64,000 nt of DNA from Siphonodentalium dalli (Eukaryota; Mollusca; Scaphopoda; Gadilida; Siphonodentaliidae). A program made the position numbers and the translations under genes. Where the stretch lies: NCBI GenBank assembly GCA_032622095.1, contig CP136068.1, forward strand, positions 54,584,025 to 54,648,024, in the 5' to 3' direction. Numbering within the stretch: position 1 is the stretch's first letter; every line of letters starts with the position of its first letter. Below are positions 34,933-47,482 of this stretch, in pieces. The notes beneath the pieces are model-generated. The model had not been told where the DNA came from. It made no database searches and saw nothing but the letters and a program-made list of their open reading frames with translations.

Positions 34933-35418
34933 GGAAGTCTCAATTATATAGTAGATTGGCAGATTCCAGTAGCTTTATAACGGTATATCTGGGGAGAAAT
35001 CTGATGCTATATTCGTGATTATCTGGGGATGATTTCGGTATATAGCTATATACTGTAAAAACAAAGCGCGCCATCCGTGCTCGCAGGGTTGGTCAGAAAC
35101 AAATGTTTTTTTTATATTTAATGTATGTTCCGTATATCTCTCTGCAGATGCAAATAACGTTGAATGGCAAACAGACGCTCTTTATAGCGATGCGTCAAAA
35201 ACAAACGCTCATTAAATAATCACTTGATTAACCCACGCCGTGCCTTTGCGGTGATTTGGGAGTGGATAAAGGGTGCTCAGAGCTTCTCCAAAACCCGACA
35301 ACTACGGTGTTCGTGGGGTTTTACCCTTAGATGGGAAGTTTGAACTCAATCGAGCGAACCGTTTTCGATTCTATGAAGTACATATATATATACGAAGTCT
35401 CAAAATATATAGTATAGA
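34263..35418 (-). mobile_element. Helitron-like element C2 (probably composite)
   Basis: Same ends as C1: CTAGCAGGTTAGGCCCGCC on the plus strand and TATAGTATAGA at the right, followed by T. At 34931-34955 a near-terminal string (CGGAAGTCTCAATTATATAG) runs straight into a segment shared with 33813 (GATTGGCAGATTCCAGTAGC), so C2 seems to join a partial element to a C1-like interior. Contains an (AC)n(AT)n microsatellite at 34860-34930. Confidence 0.7.
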
Positions 35419-36062
35419 TAAACGCCCAAAATACATTGGAGTTTACACGTGTAAACATGGGCGCTACATAAATTTAGTTCTATTTTAAGACTCGGGCGAC
35501 ACACTTAAAACTGAAAATCGAAACGGGAATCCCAGATAACGGTTAAGCGTTTGTCTAATGAATGGATTCTTCCATTTAGTTCTAAATTATACATTAGAAT
35601 GATCCTTTATTGGACTTTATATTGGACATTTAAACTCCATGAATTAAAAGCAGTAAAAACTCACCGAAGTGGGTGATAAGTGATACAAACATCAACTTAT
35701 TTCTGTGTGTCTAGATGATTATTTCCATGTCATGGTCAGTTTACATAATCCTGCCAAATATTAGTCATAGTATTTCCCGAATAGAACAGATTAAATGGAA
35801 ATAGAACCAACCCGATCGAAATAGAAACCGTCAGACCTCAAAATTCGAGATTTCGTCGTTACGACTCGATCAATGGAATTTCCATTATTACATTTTCAGG
35901 ACTGACTACAAACTGAAGGAATGATAAAATGAATTGAACTGTCGCCTTGACGGCACACAAATTTAGTGTTACTTGTTAAAATGATTGATTGCTAACCATG
36001 CAGAGAGAACCATAAATAAACTTTCCTGAATCGGCCACAAACCAAGCAACAATAAGCGAGAT
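35419..36062. other. Unassigned spacer to the right of the Helitron array
   Basis: No gene or repeat recognised. This and the sequence left of 23296 are the flanks of the array. Confidence 0.4.
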
Positions 36063-36063
36063 A

Positions 36064-36333
36064 ACTGAGTCGCGGCCATATTGGATCATCCAGCCCCCGT
36101 TCTGCGGTTTAATTGCTATACAGGTGTGAAAGTTCTGGAGGTGCATTCCATGTTTGGATCTTTTGAATATTTATGATTCAATATATTGAACTTTTGAATA
36201 TTATTGAATTCCGTATATGGAATCATGAATATTCAAAAGTTCCATATATGGAATGCACCTCCAGAACTTTGACTTGCAACAATTAAACCGCGGGAACGGG
36301 GCTGGATGAATCCAATATGGCCGCGACTCGGTG
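36064..36333. repeat. Hairpin MITE, about 270 bp
   Basis: Inverted arms of about 100-120 bp: GAGTCGCGGCCATATTGGAT at the left and its inverse at the right, then CGGTTTAATTG and TTCTGGAGGTGCATTCCAT. The centre is AT-rich and itself partly palindromic (CTTTTGAATATT repeated). No coding potential. Confidence 0.8.
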
Positions 36334-37122
36334 ATGTGGCGTATAGAGTGACATTCAATGTAAGTTGTGATAGTTCCTATATATGCACAGTGCTTCACTT
36401 AGTAGTTTCTTTTAAATTCCCCCTGAAATTCCCTGTGGCATTCGGTGAAACACCATCATACGAGCGGCCTGCTTTACCTGTGGTGTTTGCTTCCAATGAA
36501 CCTACATGGAGATATAGCCCTCGCATGGTCCGTCATACCGGGAATGGTTTCTTCCGAATGGGGCTGTTCAGATATGGTGCGGGTTCGAATTTGCGCAGCA
36601 TAAGCTGTCAATACAATGGCAAGCATGCATTAATAAGGACGGTGATACTAAACCAACACTATACATTCATGAATAACCAGTTAGTCCATTCACACGCGAT
36701 GCTATTGAGCATATATTCTAGAAACACCAACACCTTGACCTCCACACTGGGGGGGGGGGGGTGAAAATTTCATATTATGGACATATTCGAGAATGGTTCT
36801 GATTTCGCCCTTATAGTTGACCCCTTGGGGCTGGCTGGCCCTACCAAATTCCACATAGAAACATTCCATTCTTATCATCCGGGATGGCATATGGATCATT
36901 TTCGAGAATGGTTCAGATTTCACCCTGTTTGACCATATAGCTGGGTGATGCCCCATGCATATACCCCATAGAAACGCACCATCCATGACACCACTCCGAT
37001 GTCTGGTCACCTTATAAGGCAAGGTACGGCAAATGGATATATAGTTTTCGATGCTCACGTTTCGTGCCATATATGCTTACGAGGGGATGAAACGGTTCGG
37101 ATTTCGCACAAATTTATACCCC
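36334..37122. repeat. Degenerate tandem repeats with CCCATAGAAAC
   Basis: Units with TTCGAGAATGGTTCNGATTTC (about 36787, 36900) and ACCCCATAGAAAC (36965), with diverged relatives at 36725 and 37088. The same CCCATAGAAAC units recur at 40265-40460. Open frames of 122-152 residues follow the repeat, and I do not call them genes. Confidence 0.55.
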
Positions 37123-37553
37123 ATATCCACAGGGGCCTGTAACGCGCTCCGCTGTCCCCCCCCCCCCCATTTTGCACTGCCCATATACGCCGCCTCTATA
37201 TACGCGCCTTTTCGCGTTAATGGAACATTATATAGACAAGGGGCACTGTAGAAATTCAACGATTCACCATCGCTCGGGAGTCGCACAAATTTAGCCCATT
37301 CACCCCAGTAATGAAAACGATATATACACGGATGGATCGGCAAAGAATTCATCTTTCAATAAATACCACAAACTCCCATCAGAAACATTCACACACGTTG
37401 CATTTGATAAAATTTAACCACCGAATATTGTCTCCGGAGAGCGTATTTTTTAGGATTGATCCGGCTCAGAAGCAATGGCCGACATGTGTCTAAATTCACC
37501 ACCCATACAGTTTACTATCATTAAAAATCGGTGAAACAATCAACTAAATATCA

Positions 37554-39734
37554 GGGGCCTGTTTCATGAAGCAAGGTCATAAGATTATCTTAAGATGGAC
37601 TTAATCTAAGATCTAAGGTGGATCTTATGATGTAACTTTTCCGTTTCAAGAACGCGTTTCACAAAACAAGATTAAGTCCTACTTAAGTAGTAAGTTAAGT
37701 TCCCGCTCATTTAGACTGGTTATCGACAATTTTCTACAGTCCGGAACGAAAAAATGTGGGCTTGTGCAATCTTTATGTACGGCATTGAGAGGTTATCGAG
37801 AAAGAGCCGAGTCCGAGTTGACATTATTGTGTGACAGGGATGCTGGATAGCGGCTGGGGTGGGGTGGGCGAATCAGCGCATGTATCTTAGTGTCTATAGT
37901 CAATGCATGGCCTTATATTCGCATATGGATCTTAGACTTGTATGAGTTCCACGATGTGAATTCGAACATGAGTACATCGCAGGCTCTTGAAATGACGAGC
38001 TTTGCGTTTACTGACGAGTGGCGGTGTCAGAAATAAGACAATATAATTATATGGATCGATGCATGACTGCGACCATGCATTCACGCCGAGTTAATCAGCC
38101 GAGAGCAATGATCAGGAGGCGATTTTTTTATGTGAGACGACATGACTCGTATATTATCGACCACCGCTCTCTACGTGTAGCAAGAATCAAAATAAATCGG
38201 CGATGTCATCAGGACACACATAGGTCATTTTTCGATTCAAAGGGAAATGAAAAATATTTGTTAGAGTAACTTTTTTATTATTTTTATGCAGATGTTTTAT
38301 GCGGTTGTCATACCATGGATATATATATAAAACTACGTTTTCGTTAGCACACTCGTATTAAGGGGTGTCATCGTTACGGGTGTGTATATCATATATACAG
38401 TATGCTGTACAACGGTCATCCCACCCCTGCAACAAAAAAAAACATGACAAAAATTTGGACAGCCTTGAAAATCACGACATATGGGCGTGGGCATAAACTC
38501 AATAAAAATAATATTCTCTATATAAAATTGTCACTATTTCTAAAACATATTTTTATAAAGAGCGTTTGTGTTACCTTTCCTATATGACATATCTGCTTTG
38601 TAAACAGCCGACGGAAATTTGGAAAGAGGAAAGAATCAATACATTAATTGATCTCAGTTTACCCCATCTCCCACACACACATGGAATAACATAGAGGATA
38701 TTGTGAGCTTTGAGCTAGGCCATAATTCTTATCAAAAGTTTAATTCGTGGGTAATACAATTTTATAATATATATTATCTATAGGTCACATACGCAGCTGA
38801 TAATTGACTATATCCTACATTCGACGAGTCTCGGGGTGGCTAGTTGGTCTCTGTGGGGGGGGGGGGGGGGGGGGTACATCGTGCAATTTCCAACTGCACC
38901 CGCCCCTTAATTGAACCGGGCCAAACTTCTATGTTCGCGAAATGCCATGTCCACCCCACCCGTTGGATTTAAACTTTCCAATTGGTATCTCAAATATTCC
39001 AACAGTTCGAAATTTCTAACCTGACGCCCCTAAAGTTGGTGATTTTCGGTTGCTGCTGTTTATCTAAAACAACACATTCCTTTACTAGTTAGAAATTCAA
39101 ACAATTGAAACCTATATATAGTGGACGATTAATGTTCTTGTCGGGCATGAAATTTCCAATTGCTAAACATTTTGACCAAAGTGTGTGTGTGGTGGGGGGG
39201 GGGGGGGGGTAGACAACACACAAACCCCATTCGCCACGTCCCTGATGATAAGTCTGTACTCTGAATTGTTTTTACCAAATTAACCCTATAGTTATACGGT
39301 GGGGGAGGGGTTGCCCTCTCCAAACTTTGGTTTTGGAATGTTTGAGGTATCAGTTGGAATGTTTAAACCCAAAGAGAAATTGGTGTTGTTTAAGGGGGTA
39401 TAGTTGGACATTTCGAGGCGAACACCCCCTCTCATTCTGTAGCCACGACCCTGTATACCAGACGACGAATTGCCCACCCAGACAATGTACAGATATCTCC
39501 GTAATCGCAAAATAACATAGGCCGCCATACTTGTGATCGATATGCCACTTATCACGTGGGTCTTAACTTTAAGATTATCTTATGACACCTCACAGCAGTC
39601 TTAAAGTTAAGACCAAAGTTAAGACCATCTTAAGTTAAGACCTTGTTCGTGAAACGCACTTATGACTGAAGTTTGAACTTATGACCATCTTAAGTCCCAA
39701 CTATGTCATAAGTTGCTTTCATGAAACAGGGCCC
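37554..39734. mobile_element. TIR element GGGGCCTGTTTCATGAA
   Basis: The ends are GGGGCCTGTTTCATGAA and the inverse of GGGCCCTGTTTCATGAA (16 of 17 matching). Subterminal strings such as CTTAAGATGGTCATAAG and GCGTTTCAC recur at both ends. The 2.2 kb interior has no recognised transposase. From 38820 to 39540 it contains G runs and strings (CCACGTCCCT, TTTCTAACCTGACG) shared with the dispersed repeat at 7190/61785, which look like nested insertions. Confidence 0.8.
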
Positions 39735-39875
39735 AGGAACTTAGTGATTTCTTGTCGGCTAATAAGTTATTTATTCATACAAATCAACAGATTGTCAGTA
39801 AACAATTTCTATAGAGGAGAAATATGTCGATAATTCCAACTTAAAAAAAAAAATGTCAAGTCACACAGTTCCTAA

Positions 39876-39979
39876 TTTTAATATTCATTGTGACCCGACC
39901 TTTCCATGACTGACATAGTAGAACCAGCCAATCGCCGCTCAGTGTTAGAATCGAGGTCAGGTCATAATGAATATTAAAA
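39876..39979. mobile_element. Short palindromic MITE, 104 bp
   Basis: The ends TTTTAATATTCATTRTGACC and their inverse enclose about 55 bp of unique sequence. It sits just inside the right arm of the outer inverted repeat, where the left arm has no counterpart. Confidence 0.75.
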
Positions 39980-40681
39980 TGCAATGTGTAAGAATGTTTC
40001 TGATGGGAGTTTGTGGTATTTATTGAAAGATGAATTCTTTGCCGATCCATCCGTGTATATATCGTTATCATTACTGGGGTGAATGGGCTAAATGTGTGCG
40101 ACTTCCGAGCGATGGTGAAACGTTGAATTTCTACAGTGCCCCTTGTCTATATAATGTTCCATTGACGCGAAGAAGGCGCGTATATAGAGGCGGCGTATAT
40201 GGGCAGTGCAAAAGGGGGGCGGACAGCGGAGCGCGTTACAGGCCCCTGTGCCCATATCGCACCAAATACCCAATAGAAACATACCATTATCTTACCACCA
40301 CCGTAGGGATGAAAATGGTCTATGCATGGAGAATGGACTATTTTCCAAAATTTCATTTGGACCATTTTTTAGAATGAATTGGATATCGTCCAATTAGACA
40401 CCATGGCTGCATGGGTGGATTCCCAAATACCCCATAGAAACACCCACCTTGACTCCTCGCCGGGTTACATTCAAAAGGTTAGAAGAGCATCGGGTTAATG
40501 AACTCGCATACTGTGCTGAATTTATCATGTTCTCAATTCGTTCGAAATTTCAGTGCGATTGGATGAATGGCGAAGGATACACACGGTATTATAATGGAAA
40601 ACTTTCTTGTTTGGATCCCACCAGATTATATCCCACCCACAGAATATCAGACCTGATAATGTTTTATCCCCAGGGTTCAGT

Positions 40682-40816
40682 ATGATGTCGATGCGGCTGC
40701 TGGTTGTTGCTGCCTGGCTTCTGTTCTTTGCTGCAGCGAACTCGACTACGAACCCGACTACGAACCCTACGAACCCGACTACGAACCCGACTACGAACCC
40801 GACTAATGATTCGAAG
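40682..40816 (+). CDS. Candidate first exon of a secreted protein, signal peptide plus Thr/Asn/Pro repeats
   Basis: From ATG 40682 the frame encodes a classic signal peptide (MMSMRLLVVAAWLLFFAAA), then about 20 residues of repeated NPT/TTNP, encoded by a 12 bp minisatellite (ACTACGAACCCG). A good splice donor (TCGAAG|GTAATA) follows at 40816. Without splicing the frame continues about 24 codons to a stop at 40888, and the added residues show no domain. The upstream methionine at 40607 would bury the signal peptide, so 40682 is the preferred start. A Thr/Asn/Pro-rich linker after a signal peptide is common in secreted or mucin-like proteins. The rest of the gene was not found, and it could be a chance frame. 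Confidence 0.4.
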
Positions 40817-40924
40817 GTAATAGTTGATGGTAAATATTTACCACATTATAAATTATATTTTGGTCCGAATAGGGTTAGATTAGTATAGAATCACCGATAT
40901 AGAATCAAACTATATGGGGCGCCA

Positions 40925-41290
40925 TCCATCTATTTATCCGCGAATTATATATATATAAATGAATTAAAAATATATATAAACCGATTTATAGATATCTGTA
41001 ATTCGATTTATTGCTATCTATAATTCATTTATATGCACATATAATTCGTTGGTAATTATGGATATCAATATATTGAGTTATAGATATCCTTAATTCATTT
41101 ATCAAAAGCTATTATTTGGCTTATTGATATCATTAATTAAAGATATATAAGTCGAATTATAGATATCAATACATATAACTTATTATGGATATCATTAAAT
41201 CGAATTAAGGGTATCCATAATCTATTATTTGATTTCATGATATCAATAAATCGGCCATATAAATTTTATTGATATCTCGCGGAAATTATA
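40925..41290. repeat. AT-rich palindromic minisatellite, TATAGATATC/ATAATTCGA
   Basis: Roughly 20-30 bp imperfect units built from GATATCNATAATTCGATTTAT. Many units contain the palindrome GATATC or AATTCGAATT. The same satellite resumes at 54340-54535, beyond the large inverted-repeat element. Confidence 0.7.
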
Positions 41291-41963
41291 GCAGTGGAAA
41301 TCAATTAACCTCCCGATCCCGCTGCTCTATATACGTGTGCCGCTCGCAAACACACTTTTATGATGGGGCAAGTTCGACAGGCAGTTTGAATGGATTTCAC
41401 ATCTTCAGCTCAACTTGACAAAGTCAAGATAGACTATTTCCGCCACTTGGCGTCCAGCCGCCCATCTGTCTATCCATCCGTTCACACACGCCATATACAT
41501 CGATGTCACATTCCTCATCCGATCATTATAGACAGGGAGACCAGAGGATTTTAATTACACTATCGCGTACGAAAAGTTTGATGCCCTAGATTTGATATCA
41601 CCCTTGAATCATCACAGAAAACCCATTTCTTAAGTTTCGCAATCCTAGCGTTTAGGGGCTATAGGGGCGCTCCAAAAACCCTCAAAATCACTTTAAATAA
41701 TTACTCTTTCGCGTATACATCCGTCATTTTTGGTTTAATTATCAACTAATGTTCACTGACCATAACAAACGTAACTTAAGAAAAGATATTTCCTGGCGTT
41801 TACAGATAAGAAGGGGCCTTTTGGGACTACCCCTTTCAAACAAGGTATTCACGTTATGTGTAGAACGATGTAACTTGAGACGGTTCACTTTTAATTACAC
41901 TTTCGTGTATATCTGTAATTTTTTGGTCTAAATTTTCAATATTATTTACTGATCATAAACATA

Positions 41964-44900
41964 GTCCGGGAGCTAATAGGGGTACCGGCGTAGACTCCAG
42001 ACAAGATGGCGTCCATCATGGCCGCCGCTTTTCAGACCTGACCCTAAGTCAGTTTTATGCAAATTATAGCGGGAAAATCTAGTAAAATGTATACAAATGT
42101 TTATATTTTCGTAAAGCTAAGACACAATGACACTTTTTTGGGCCAAAATTGAAACTCACCATCCAAGATGGCCGCCAAAATGGCCACCGGAAGTTGAAAT
42201 TATGACATTTTTTCACAAATATCTTCTAGATCAATTAATTCTGTTTGGAACTGGTTGAGTAATATGACTTTATTTTGTATTTTGTATATTAACTGATCAT
42301 TGGAGCAATTAAATATGCAATTAATAGGGTCCTAGCCCCTTCCGACCCCTCAAAAATTCTATTTTACAGAACGCGGTACAAAATTTTACAAAAAATCACA
42401 ATTGGAATTCTAGTCATATTTTAACAAGAAATGAAAAGAACATTGTAATGTAAGTGAGGCATATCATTACCTATGAATATTCCAACTCTCTGGAACCAAA
42501 TATCTTACCTTGGCTCAAAATGGCGGCGAAAATGGCGGCCAAAATATGGAAAATGGTAAATATTGCCCCAGGGTGTCCTGCAATCGCTTACAAGTTGTGG
42601 TTGATGTATACAATTGGCTAATCTGTATTCTATACATTGTATACTAACATGTCTGATGCACCATGGATCATTTTTACTATTGTCACCACTGACATCACCA
42701 GAAATTTGGATTTATCTCTCACAAACTTGACATAAATATCGGCAAAAATTAACTTTTCAGACTCGACCATTTGTTCAAGTAAAATGCAACTATCTTTGGT
42801 ATCAAAGGTGTTTATTGTTTTGGACTATCTTACATGTGTCACACTACGGTGTTTATAGACTATATTGCTCAAGATGGCTTCCAAAATGGCAACCAAATTT
42901 GTAAAAAGTTAAAAGTTAACATATGCCGAACATTATTCTCTGCGTTATCCGAAAAAGGTAGCAAATTGTGACTCACTTGGTTATTGTACCTGTTAGTTAA
43001 TTAACTGACAACTACGTTCTATTATGTTTGTCCCAGTTCTGTATGGGGCATAACAAATTTATTTTAAAGTTGCAGTATGGAATTTTGCAGAGAACCTATT
43101 TTGTGATTCTGGCCATATTATTGAAAGGAAATTGGCAGAACTTTGAGACGGAACTGAGATGAACCATGATATGTGGGTATTCTGGCCCATTATCATAAAA
43201 TTTATCAACTGGATACAGGGTGGAAGCCAAAATGGCATCCAGGGATTTACTCTATGATCATAGATGAGGATAATAGGTATACAGGGAGATATTGTATGGT
43301 CATGAATGATGTGTGGGTATATAGGGAGTGCCCTGTTGGTAACAGTGGGATGTATATTTATATATGTTGTGGATGTGTTATCATTGGTGGTGTATGGGGA
43401 GTAGATGTATGATCATGGATGGCGTGTATGAGTATGGCAATTATGGAACTTATGAGTGGTCGTATGTGCGGGTATTGGTATATCTGGCTCACCATTGGTG
43501 ATGTGCATATGTATACCTGGATTGATTCTTTGGTCATGGGTATGGCGAATAGGTATACATGTAGTGGCTGTATGGTCCATGGTGAGGTGAATATGTATAC
43601 AATGAGTGACTGTATGATCGTGAATGTAGTGAATATGTATACATAGAGTGAATATATGGTCGGGTGTAGGTGTATATCTGGTGTTCATGCATGGTGACTC
43701 GTCGATGTATCGTCATTTGTGGTATGTACGGGTACAACCAAGTATGGCTGTATGATCAGGTGTACGTGTATAAAGTGGGTGACTATGTTGTCATTTGTGT
43801 GGTGTTTATGTACATATGGAGTGACTGGGGTAATGGGTGGGTTGTACATGTGTACCTTGGGTGGCTATCGCTTTCCACAATAACTCAAGGATATGTTAAT
43901 CAATAGAGAGGTCATGTCAGAGAGTCATATCGTGGAAAACGATAGCCACCCATTATCACACAGTCATTATATATATATATATATAAACACCACAGACACA
44001 ACAATATAGTGACCCACTGTATACATGTACACCTGACCCATGACCACGTGTGATCATACAGCCACGCGTCATAATGCAGACACACCGGGTATACTCCTAA
44101 ACATGACCCATAACCATATAGTCACTCCTTTTATACCCATTCATCTCATCATTGGCCGCAAGGTCATCCCCTGTATACCTATTCTCCAAACGCATGGTCA
44201 AATATACAATCAATATATACATCAACACCACAACAACGACCATAATGTCACTCCGGTATACATATGCACCTCACCAATGGCCATATAGCCACTCGCTTCA
44301 TACACACACCGTCACCCATGTCACCTGATATACTCCTCCACCTGACCTATGGTCATACAGTCACCCCGTGTGTACCTATTCCAAACATTCATACATGATC
44401 ATGGTCAATCCTTGTATACATATTCACCTCAACATTGGCCATGTCACTCCCTGTATCCATATTTGTCACACCATAGCCGAATAGCCACCAAGATATACTA
44501 ATACACCCCAGCCACGTCAGTATAGTCACTCCGTGTATGCATATGCACCTCATCCATGGTCATATAGCCACTCGCTATATACACATATCCCTCGCCCATG
44601 ACAATAAAGCAACACGTGTGTATACTGGTATAACCTACAGATAACCACACCGCCACGAGTCACCAAACAGGAACACCAGGTATACCCATACGCCTGACAC
44701 ATGACCATTTAGTCACCCCCGTATATATGTTCATTACATGTATGATCATACAATCACTACTTGTATACCTACATGTACCCATCTCACCATCAACCATACA
44801 GTCACTACCTGTATACCTATTCGACACACATAGTCATATAACCAGTCGATATACATTTTCAGCCCACCATAGGCCATAGATTCACTCCAGGTATACATGT

Positions 44901-47020
44901 AAACCTCACTAATGGCCATTCAGCCCTTCCAGATATGCAAAAAACTCACACACACAACCACTAAAACAATCCTTACTTGCATATACACCTCACACATGAC
45001 AATTCAGCAATTCACTGTATAATCATGCACGCCATCCATGATAATACAGCTAAGCCCTATACACCCACCAATGATAATACATCCACGAGATATATAAATA
45101 TACATCCCACCCGTTACCACAAGGACACTCCCTATATACCCACAGTCCCTATATACCCGATAATGTCCACCAGTTTACTCCAGGTATTCATATTCAATCA
45201 TGACCGTACAGTCATTCCATGTATACCTATACACATTACCCGTAATCATAAAATCACTCCCTATATATATATATCCACACACCCCATCCATGATAATACA
45301 GACAACGCATGTACATCCCACCCATGACCTTACAGTCACTCCATATATATATATAATCAACACATAGATGACCATGTAGCTATATCCATACACCACACCA
45401 ATGCATATACAGGCACACCGGGTGCACCCGTAGTGGATATACACAATCATACACCATACAGTCACTCCATGCATACGGATTCACCTCACACCTGACCATG
45501 ACATCTCCCTGTATACCTAGATGCATCTTACCATGGACAACCCACTCATAACCATATAGTCACTCAGTGTATACCTACACACATCAGTCATGACATACAA
45601 TAACTCCCTGTATACCTATTCACCCCACATATGATCATAGAGTAACTCCCTGGCTACGATCGTGGCATACACACTGTATCCTGTTGACATTTTTTTTTAT
45701 CATTGGACCAGAATAGCCAAAGATTATGGTCCATCTCAGTTCTGTCTCAAAGTTCTGCCCGTTTCCTTTCAATAAATATGGCCAAAATCACAAAAGAGGT
45801 TCTCGGCAAAATTAGATACTTTAAAATGAAATTGGCATGCCCATACGGAACTGGGACAACCAGAATATAACATGTAGTTGTCAGTTAATTAACTAACACG
45901 TATAATAACCCAGTGAGTCACAATTTGCTACCTTTTCGGATAATGCAGAGAATATTCGGGATATATGTAAAAAATTAACATTTTACAAATTTGGTTGCCA
46001 TTTTGGAAGCCATCTTGAGCAATTTGGTCTATAAACACCGTAGTGTGACACATTTAAAATAGACCAAAACAATAAACACCTTTCAATCCAAAGATAGTTA
46101 TATTTTACCTGAAAAAATGGTCCAAACCTGAACAGTGAATGTTTGCCAATATTTATGTCAAGTTTTTGAGAGAAAAGTCCAATATTTCGGACGATGTCAG
46201 TGGTGACAATAGTAACAATTAACCATGGCGCATCAGACATGTTAGTATTCAATGTATAGAATGCAGAATAGTCAATTTTATACACCAACCACAACTTGTA
46301 AGCGATTGAAGGACACGCTGGTGTAATATTTACCATTTTCCATATTTTGTCGGCCATATTGGCAGCCATTTTGAGCCAAATTAAGAATTTAGGTTCCAGT
46401 GATTTGGAATATTCATAGGTAATGATATGCCTCACTTGCATTACAAAGTTCTGTTCATTTCTTGTTAAAATATGACTAGAATCCCAATTGTGATGTTTTG
46501 TGAAATTTTATACCGCATTCTGTAAAATAGAATTTTTGAGGAATCGGAAGGGGCTAGGACCCTATTAATTGCATATTTAATTGCTCCAATGATCAGTTAA
46601 TATACAAAACACAAAATAAAGTCATATTACTAAACCAGTTCCAAACAGAATGAATTGATCTAGAAGATATTTGTGAAAAAATGTCATATTTTCAACTTCC
46701 GGCGGCCATTTTGGCGGCCATCTTGGATGGTGAGTTTCAATTTTGGCCCAAAAAAGTGTTATTATGTCTTAGCTTTACGAAAATATAACATTTGTATACA
46801 TTTTACTAGATTTTCCCGCTATAATTTGCATAAAACTGACTTAGGGTCAGGTCTGAACAACGGCGGCCATGATGGACGCCATCTTGTCTGGAGTCTACGC
46901 GGCCACTTTTTTTTCTTGTTAACATTGCTTAAAAGTTGAAGGACATAATAAGGAACAAAATTAGTGGGGTGAAGTTAAGTCCCAGGGAGGGTGCAAGGGT
47001 ACCCCTATTAGCTCCCGGAC
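41964..47020. mobile_element. 5.06 kb palindromic foldback element nested in the larger one
   Basis: The tips are GTCCGGGAGCTAATAGGGG and its exact inverse, both continuing to GGTACC. The arms (about 41964-43255 and 45640-47020) are inverted copies over at least 1.2 kb; the right arm carries an extra 115 bp or so near its tip. Left and right flanks rejoin to restore the outer element (CATAAACATA...TAATATAAGAAACG against CATAACTTAAGAAACG in the outer right end), showing insertion into it. No transposase recognised. Confidence 0.85.
43256..45639. repeat. Minisatellite loop that reverses orientation
   Basis: Degenerate 50-60 bp units. Left of about 43860 they read GGGAGTGACTGTATGRTCATG...GGTATAC. 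Right of about 43960 they read the reverse complement (GTATACC...CATGACCATACAGTCACTCC). The switch is marked by a small inverted pair, GGTGGCTATCG...TTCCAC at 43858-43878 and GTGGAAAACGATAGCCACCC at 43931-43950. The left block is about 600 bp and the right about 1.7 kb. Open frames here are periodic translations of the unit. Confidence 0.85.
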
Positions 47021-47482
47021 TAATATAAGAAACGTTATTTCCTGGCGTTTACATATAAGAAGGGCATTTTGTGACTACCCCCCCCCCCCCCTCAATCCGA
47101 TGTGATTCCCCATTGATTCATTTGTAGGAATGTGTAGCTAATATAAGTTCAATAAACAGCCACATCGTTCAGGAGATATTGGTCAAGGTCAAGGTCATCA
47201 ACATGAATTTTCACTATAGGTTGTCTGGAATGTGCATAAGGGGGCTAAAAAGGTATGAATTGTGCATATTATTCATTACTCCACACTGGGGAGATATAAT
47301 ATGACTGACATTGTGATATTTGGGTGCTTTATATGAGAGTTGGATTGTTTTTGGTGACCTTGAACTTAAAATTGTGCCATGTTATCAATTATCACTTGGG
47401 AGAGGGAATGGTTTAGGCGTATCAGGTTAGATGTGTTATTCAAACATATTGCAACAATCATAATTATATCCAATATAAGTGG

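Larger units (their letters stand above)
37123..40253. repeat. Outer inverted repeat, about 280 bp arms
   Basis: Left arm 37123-37412 and right arm 39984-40253 are inverted copies with high identity (GTAACGCGCTCCGCTGTCC, CACTGCCCATATACGCCG, CTTTCAATAAATACCACAAA). The C run in the left arm (37147-37158) is shorter in the right arm. The arms enclose the TIR element 37554-39734 and a small MITE. Confidence 0.85.

Noticed and set aside
36306-36764. 152-residue plus-strand open frame
   Set aside because: It starts inside the hairpin MITE and runs through degenerate repeats and a G run.
43413-45474. His/Ile- and Tyr-rich open frames up to 116 residues on both strands
   Set aside because: They are translations of the CATGACCATACAGTCACTCC-type minisatellite, with no non-repeat sequence.
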